Below, piece after piece: positions 4,946 to 8,599 of a DNA stretch of 8,599 nucleotides. The notes below the pieces were generated by a model, which saw only the letters and a list, made by a program, of their open reading frames with translations, was not told the origin of the DNA and did not search any database. The DNA comes from CAZESH01 sp964514665 (GTDB lineage: Bacteria > Bacillota > Bacilli > Paenibacillales > KCTC-25726), in assembly GCA_964514665.1 (NCBI GenBank), contig CAZESH010000184.1, positions 1 to 8,599 on the forward strand, read 5' to 3'. Numbering within the stretch: position 1 is the first letter of the stretch; every line of letters begins with the position of its first letter. The position numbers and the translations under genes are program-made.

Positions 4946-6948
4946 TTGTTCCACCATTTCTCCGCCAGTCGCCATACGGCAATATAAATCAGGCTGATGA
5001 CAATGCCGCCCAACACGCCATAAACAATTCGCGTCAGCGTAATCAACAGCGGCGTATGGATATGCGCCGACGTGTCCAGAATCGAAAGCTGTCCGATCAC
5101 GCCAATGACGAACAAATACAGGGCTTGGCGGTATTTGAAGGCGATAAAGGCGCCCAGGATATAGATAGGATGAGCAAACAAGAACTCTTTCGTACGCGGA
5201 CGAACCCCAAGCGTATTCTCCAGATAGGAGCGAAATACCCTTTCAAAGGGCAGCGTATGTCCGGCGTTTCCTGTTCGCGACATATAAAAGAGCAGCGCAA
5301 GGCCAAAAAGGCCGGCAAGCACAACCCACAGCAGGGTGATATTCATAAACAGCAGCCGCTTGATCTTGGAAATCCCTTTTTGCAAGGAAAAGCCTTCCGC
5401 AAAAAACAGCACGTAAAATCCGATGATCATAATCGGCAGGACGTGCAGCAGGCTGACACCGCGAAATAGGTTCAGCTGCAGCATATACGGAGCCTGATTG
5501 AGCAGCCCGACGATAAGAAGCACTCCCATCAGAGAAACGAGCACGGATTGCAAGAATAGACCGACAGCTTGCCAAAATCCGCGATTAAAACCAGTATCCC
5601 CGACAGGGCGGGATAAAATTCTTCTGATCGCCATGATCACCGACAAGCTTGCCGCGCTGACCCCCGCGCCCAAGGCCAACGCCTGCACGAGCAAGGTTGA
5701 AGAGACGACATACAGACCTGCGGAGCCTATCAGCCCCAGGATGAAAAAGATCAAAAGCGTCAGCGGGAAAAATTCGGCGATGGTCAGAGCGATCAATGCC
5801 ACCGCGCCGGTGGCAGCAATCAGCCTCAGCGGCTTATCAAAGGAAGAATGATAAAACGTGAACGGGTTGGGCGAAGCGATGCTATAGCCCATGCTTTCCA
5901 GCCTTTGCTCGGCACCGTCCGGACCTGTCAGGCTTTGCTCCAAATTATCGATCGGATCGGTAATCGCCGCTTTATAAGGATCCTTTTTGGCATCTGCATT
6001 CAGATAGATCATGCGGATGTTGCGATCGGTAACGGCAAGCACATAACGGTCGGAGAGCGTGACGGGATCGGTCGACGCTTCGTTCTCCAAAACGGAGTGG
6101 AGCCGAACCACGTTGTAGCCAAGCAGGTAAGAAAGCTTCTCTATGCCCTGCTGCGCAACTTTTAAGCTCAGCGGTTCAATCACAACCGCGCCGATTCCGT
6201 GCCGCTTCATCAGCTCGGCCATGGTCGGCAGATCGGTCATTTTTCCATCCTCGCCAACTCCGGTCACACGGTCGCCTGTGAACAGCAGCCATTTGATCTG
6301 CTGCCGTTCAAAACCAGCCAACAGATCATTCATATGGGCCTGATTAAAGGGACGCGCATCGGACAAACGCGGAATGATTTGAAAGCCGAGATCATGCAAA
6401 TTCTGCATCGTCAAAGGATCGGGGTCGAGCGGTTTCATCTCGCTTTCCTCAGTAGGCATGGCAATCGTCAATCCCTGTTTGCCTTGAAACGACCAGTCAT
6501 TAACCGCAACCCCGTAATCGGCAAAACCCTGCCGGATTAACGGTGAGATCGCGTCTTTGGCCCCGCTGTCGCTGAACAGCACATAGGTGCTGTTATCTTG
6601 GGGCATCTGCTTCGCATTGGTCATCAACGCTATATCCCGGCTATTGTATACTTCGATTCTTCCATTCAAGTGCAGATCGCTGAGTGTGCTTTCATACACG
6701 GCCATGGCATTAAATCCGGCTTGCTTCATTCCGACCAATTGGTCATGGATATAGGCTTGAGGATCGGACTTATACTGGGCGATCTGCAGCAGATCATGAT
6801 AATCAAACACAAAGGACACATTATCCGAGGAGCGCTCGGTCTCGATCCTGTTGAAGGCTAAAGGAAGGGCCGCTAAAGCCCCAAGCAAGACGACCATCCA
6901 GACGATCAAAAACGCCGTTTTATTCAATTTGCGATACAGGTTGAGCAA
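4918..6948 (-). CDS. DUF5693 family polytopic membrane protein of the SCWP locus
   Basis: I recognise this as the DUF5693-type membrane protein often found beside csaB; its biochemical function is not established. Numbered from the first possible TTG at 6957, the chain is 679 residues. Span one is at about 14-34, followed by a roughly 340-residue soluble domain (about 35-376) with alternating strand/helix character. Nine further hydrophobic segments follow at about 377-396, 397-415, 416-441, 465-487, 502-522, 536-557, 594-608, 611-627 and 642-664. Basic loops (RRILSRP 445-451, KISKIKR-like 527-534) and the basic C-terminus suit the inside. This puts the large domain and the loop 558-593 (RTGN, ERVFRSYLE, GVRPRTKEFL) outside. 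There is no nearby ATG. A TTG at 6948 has AGGAG 9 nt upstream and is preferred; the TTG at 6957 abuts the same site with no spacing. Position between the phosphomutase and csaB suggests a role in export, polymerisation or attachment of the polysaccharide (inference). Confidence 0.85.
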   Translation of the reverse strand: MLNLYRKLNKTAFLIVWMVVLLGALAALPLAFNRIETERSSDNVSFVFDYHDLLQIAQYKSDPQAYIHDQLVGMKQAGFNAMAVYESTLSDLHLNGRIEVYNSRDIALMTNAKQMPQDNSTYVLFSDSGAKDAISPLIRQGFADYGVAVNDWSFQGKQGLTIAMPTEESEMKPLDPDPLTMQNLHDLGFQIIPRLSDARPFNQAHMNDLLAGFERQQIKWLLFTGDRVTGVGEDGKMTDLPTMAELMKRHGIGAVVIEPLSLKVAQQGIEKLSYLLGYNVVRLHSVLENEASTDPVTLSDRYVLAVTDRNIRMIYLNADAKKDPYKAAITDPIDNLEQSLTGPDGAEQRLESMGYSIASPNPFTFYHSSFDKPLRLIAATGAVALIALTIAEFFPLTLLIFFILGLIGSAGLYVVSSTLLVQALALGAGVSAASLSVIMAIRRILSRPVGDTGFNRGFWQAVGLFLQSVLVSLMGVLLIVGLLNQAPYMLQLNLFRGVSLLHVLPIMIIGFYVLFFAEGFSLQKGISKIKRLLFMNITLLWVVLAGLFGLALLFYMSRTGNAGHTLPFERVFRSYLENTLGVRPRTKEFLFAHPIYILGAFIAFKYRQALYLFVIGVIGQLSILDTSAHIHTPLLITLTRIVYGVLGGIVISLIYIAVWRLAEKWWNKWKIKLVQS
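4951..4955 (-). promoter_or_regulatory. Ribosome site deciding the csaB start
   Basis: GGTGG on the minus strand, 5 nt before the ATG at 4945-4943. It is the best-spaced purine-rich site among the three in-frame ATGs and lies inside the end of the DUF5693 gene, which fits translational coupling. It is a weaker match than those of tagA and the MBOAT gene. Confidence 0.4.
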
Positions 6949-6957
6949 GGGTTCCAA

Positions 6958-6962
6958 CTCCT
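6958..6962 (-). promoter_or_regulatory. Ribosome site of the DUF5693 gene overlapping the pgcA stop codon
   Basis: AGGAG on the minus strand overlaps the last two bases of the pgcA TAG stop (6961-6963). It is 9 nt from the TTG at 6948-6946 and directly adjacent to the TTG at 6957-6955. The spacing decides for the inner TTG. The overlap means ribosomes ending pgcA are placed on the next start, consistent with coupled translation. Confidence 0.6.
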
Positions 6963-8599
6963 AATCGATTCGGGATAGCACATCTCGCGTGATTTCTTCC
7001 AGCGTTTGTTCGGATTGCGCCTTTGAAGGTCTGCATACGGAAAAATAGAGCTTGATTTTCGGTTCCGTACCCGAGGGACGAAGGCAGATCCAAGATCCGT
7101 CTTGCAAAATAAATTTCAGAACATTTTCCTCCGGCAAGCCATCGATCTTCTGCAGGTAATCCAGCGAACGGACAACCTTTACGCCGCCGATTTGATCCGG
7201 CGGATGACTGCGCCATTGATCCATCATCACGTTCATTTGCTCGACGCCGTCTTTGCCTTTTAATGTACGGGAGACTAGCTTCTCCATATAGTGACCGTAG
7301 ACGTCATAGAGTTGTTCCAGCACATCGACTAACGTCAAGCCTTGGCTCTTGTAGTACAAAGCCGCTTCGCATATCAGCATGGAAGCATAGACCGCGTCTT
7401 TATCCCTGGCATAGCTGCCGCCTAAGTAACCGTAGCTTTCTTCATATCCGAAAATGAAGCTGTGACTTCCGCTTTGTTCAAACTGCGTCATCTTTTCGCC
7501 AATGTATTTAAACCCGGTCAGCGTGTCCATGGTGGTCAGACCGTGGCTGCGGGCAATTTCCGCTCCCAGCTCGCTCGTCACGATCGTTTTGATCACTGTG
7601 CCGTTTTGCGGGAGCTTGTTTTGCGCCTTCAATCGATCGGCAATATAATGGATCATCAAGGCGCCGGATTGATTGCCCGTCAAAATTTCATATTCACCCG
7701 ATCGGTTTCGTACAACGGCCCCCATCCGATCGCAGTCCGGATCCGTGCCGATAATGATATCGGCATGCTTTTGATTCGCCAATTCAATCGCCAGTTGAAA
7801 GGCATCCCTTTCTTCCGGATTGGGGGATTTGACGGTTGAAAACTCGGGATCGGGCTGTTCCTGCTGCGCTACGACCGTTACATCGGAAAACCCGCTTGCC
7901 GCCAGCGTCTGCCGAACCGCGATATTCCCCGCACCATGCAGCGGCGTATAAATGATACTCAGCTCGCTGCCGCGGGTGCGAACAAATTCCCTGTTCGGGC
8001 TTGCCGCCATCACCGCTTGGACGAAAGCCCCATCGACCTCTTGGCCGATCCAGCGCAAAAGCCCGGAGGCTTCCGCTTGCTTCCGTTCGATTCGCTTGAT
8101 GCTGGCAAGATCGCTCACCGCACGAATCTTCGCAGTCAACCGTTTCGCCGAATCGGGCACCAGCTGGCAGCCGTTTTGGTCGTACACTTTATAACCGTTA
8201 TATTCCGGCGGGTTATGGCTTGCCGTGATCACAATGCCGCCGGAAGCTTGCAGATGACGAACCGCAAAAGAAAGCTCCGGGGTGGTGCGAAGCGACTCAA
8301 ACAAGAAGGCGCGGATGCCGTTGGCCGCCAACACCAAACCCGCTTCCAAAGCAAAATCGGGCGACATCCGCCGTGAATCATGGGCCATTACCACCGATGG
8401 CGCTTCCTTTCCGTTATGCGCTTCGTGCAAATAGTCGGCCAAACCCTGTGTGGTCTTGCCGACCGTATAACGGTTGATCCGGTTGCTGCCGGCTCCGATG
8501 ACGCCGCGCAGCCCTCCGGTTCCGAAATCCAGTTCTTTATAGAAGCGATCTTCTATTTCTTGCGGGGAATTTTTAATTGCAAGAAGCTCGGCCTTTGTC
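6961..8599 (-). CDS. pgcA: Phosphoglucomutase/phosphomannomutase-type sugar phosphomutase, N-terminus cut by the window edge
   Basis: The frame is open from the right edge to the TAG at 6961-6963, giving 545 visible residues. Homologues of about 570-580 residues suggest roughly 25-35 are missing. The enzyme interconverts sugar 1- and 6-phosphates via a phosphoserine and a glucose-1,6-bisphosphate intermediate, most likely acting on glucose. Counted from the window edge, it shows FGTGGLRG (about 26-33), TASHNPPEYNGYK with phospho-Ser127, the metal loop GTDPDCDRMG with Asp286, Asp288 and Asp290, the sugar-binding GYEESYG (384-390) and the phosphate-binding RPSGTEPK (507-514). All four active-site elements are intact. 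A TTG at 8442-8440 could be misread as a start but is an internal Leu codon, since the frame and the family motifs continue upstream of it. Its product Glc-1-P supplies nucleotide sugars for wall glycans and UDP-glucose. It is followed within 12 nt by the DUF5693 gene, so it is probably in the same operon. A phosphomannomutase preference cannot be excluded. Confidence 0.95.
   Translation of the reverse strand, partial: TKAELLAIKNSPQEIEDRFYKELDFGTGGLRGVIGAGSNRINRYTVGKTTQGLADYLHEAHNGKEAPSVVMAHDSRRMSPDFALEAGLVLAANGIRAFLFESLRTTPELSFAVRHLQASGGIVITASHNPPEYNGYKVYDQNGCQLVPDSAKRLTAKIRAVSDLASIKRIERKQAEASGLLRWIGQEVDGAFVQAVMAASPNREFVRTRGSELSIIYTPLHGAGNIAVRQTLAASGFSDVTVVAQQEQPDPEFSTVKSPNPEERDAFQLAIELANQKHADIIIGTDPDCDRMGAVVRNRSGEYEILTGNQSGALMIHYIADRLKAQNKLPQNGTVIKTIVTSELGAEIARSHGLTTMDTLTGFKYIGEKMTQFEQSGSHSFIFGYEESYGYLGGSYARDKDAVYASMLICEAALYYKSQGLTLVDVLEQLYDVYGHYMEKLVSRTLKGKDGVEQMNVMMDQWRSHPPDQIGGVKVVRSLDYLQKIDGLPEENVLKFILQDGSWICLRPSGTEPKIKLYFSVCRPSKAQSEQTLEEITRDVLSRID

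Noticed and set aside
4924..5469. 181-residue plus-strand open frame opposite the DUF5693 gene
   Set aside because: Its Gln/Arg/Lys-rich composition is what the complement of hydrophobic membrane-span codons gives, and it has no motif of its own.
8440..8442. TTG as start of a shorter phosphomutase
   Set aside because: The frame stays open to the right edge and encodes FGTGGLRG and neighbouring family sequence upstream, so this is an internal Leu codon.
1..8599. Search for mobile elements, CRISPR arrays, tRNA/rRNA genes or tandem repeats
   Set aside because: No transposase or integrase sequence, no regularly spaced repeats and no RNA gene were seen; the genes form a coherent, co-oriented wall-polysaccharide locus.

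Overview
The window looks like a chromosomal segment of a spore-former of the Paenibacillaceae type (low-GC Gram-positive lineage, moderate GC here). The evidence is the gene set: a CsaB-type pyruvyltransferase, a TagA/WecG-type glycosyltransferase, a TagO-type lipid-carrier transferase and a DUF5693 membrane protein sit side by side, with purine-rich Shine-Dalgarno sites. The genus is inferred from gene content, not from an rRNA or marker gene.

All seven genes lie on the minus strand, so the biological order runs from the right edge to the left. (1) 8599-6961: alpha-phosphoglucomutase-type sugar phosphomutase, whose N-terminus lies outside the window. (2) 6948-4918: DUF5693 polytopic membrane protein. 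(3) 4945-3836: CsaB. (4) 3819-3064: TagA-like N-acetylmannosaminyltransferase. (5) 2933-1854: TagO/WecA-like undecaprenyl-phosphate GlcNAc-1-phosphate transferase. A hairpin plus U-run terminator follows at 1763-1817. (6) 1692-250: AlgI/PatA-type MBOAT acyltransferase. (7) 275-1: N-terminus of a membrane-anchored SGNH-type (GDSE) protein that overlaps the MBOAT gene and leaves the window on the left.

Together genes 2-5 read as a module for the pyruvylated secondary cell wall polysaccharide (SCWP) that anchors S-layer-homology (SLH) domain proteins. TagO would load GlcNAc-1-P on undecaprenyl phosphate, TagA would add ManNAc, and CsaB would add the pyruvate ketal that SLH domains recognise. The DUF5693 protein has a large extracytoplasmic domain and about ten membrane spans. 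It is the unassigned member and a candidate for an export, polymerisation or attachment step. The phosphomutase links the locus to sugar-phosphate supply. The MBOAT/SGNH pair, behind its own terminator, resembles known two-protein systems that O-acetylate extracellular polysaccharides (PatA/PatB on the Bacillus anthracis SCWP, AlgI/AlgJ/AlgX on alginate).

Genes 1-4 are packed tightly (overlap or under 20 nt). Two longer gaps occur: 130 bp before tagO, with a consensus -10 and a phased A-tract array, and 161 bp before the MBOAT gene, with a terminator and another consensus -10. There is no sign of mobile elements, CRISPR, tRNA or rRNA, and no plus-strand gene. The long plus-strand open frames are antisense shadows.
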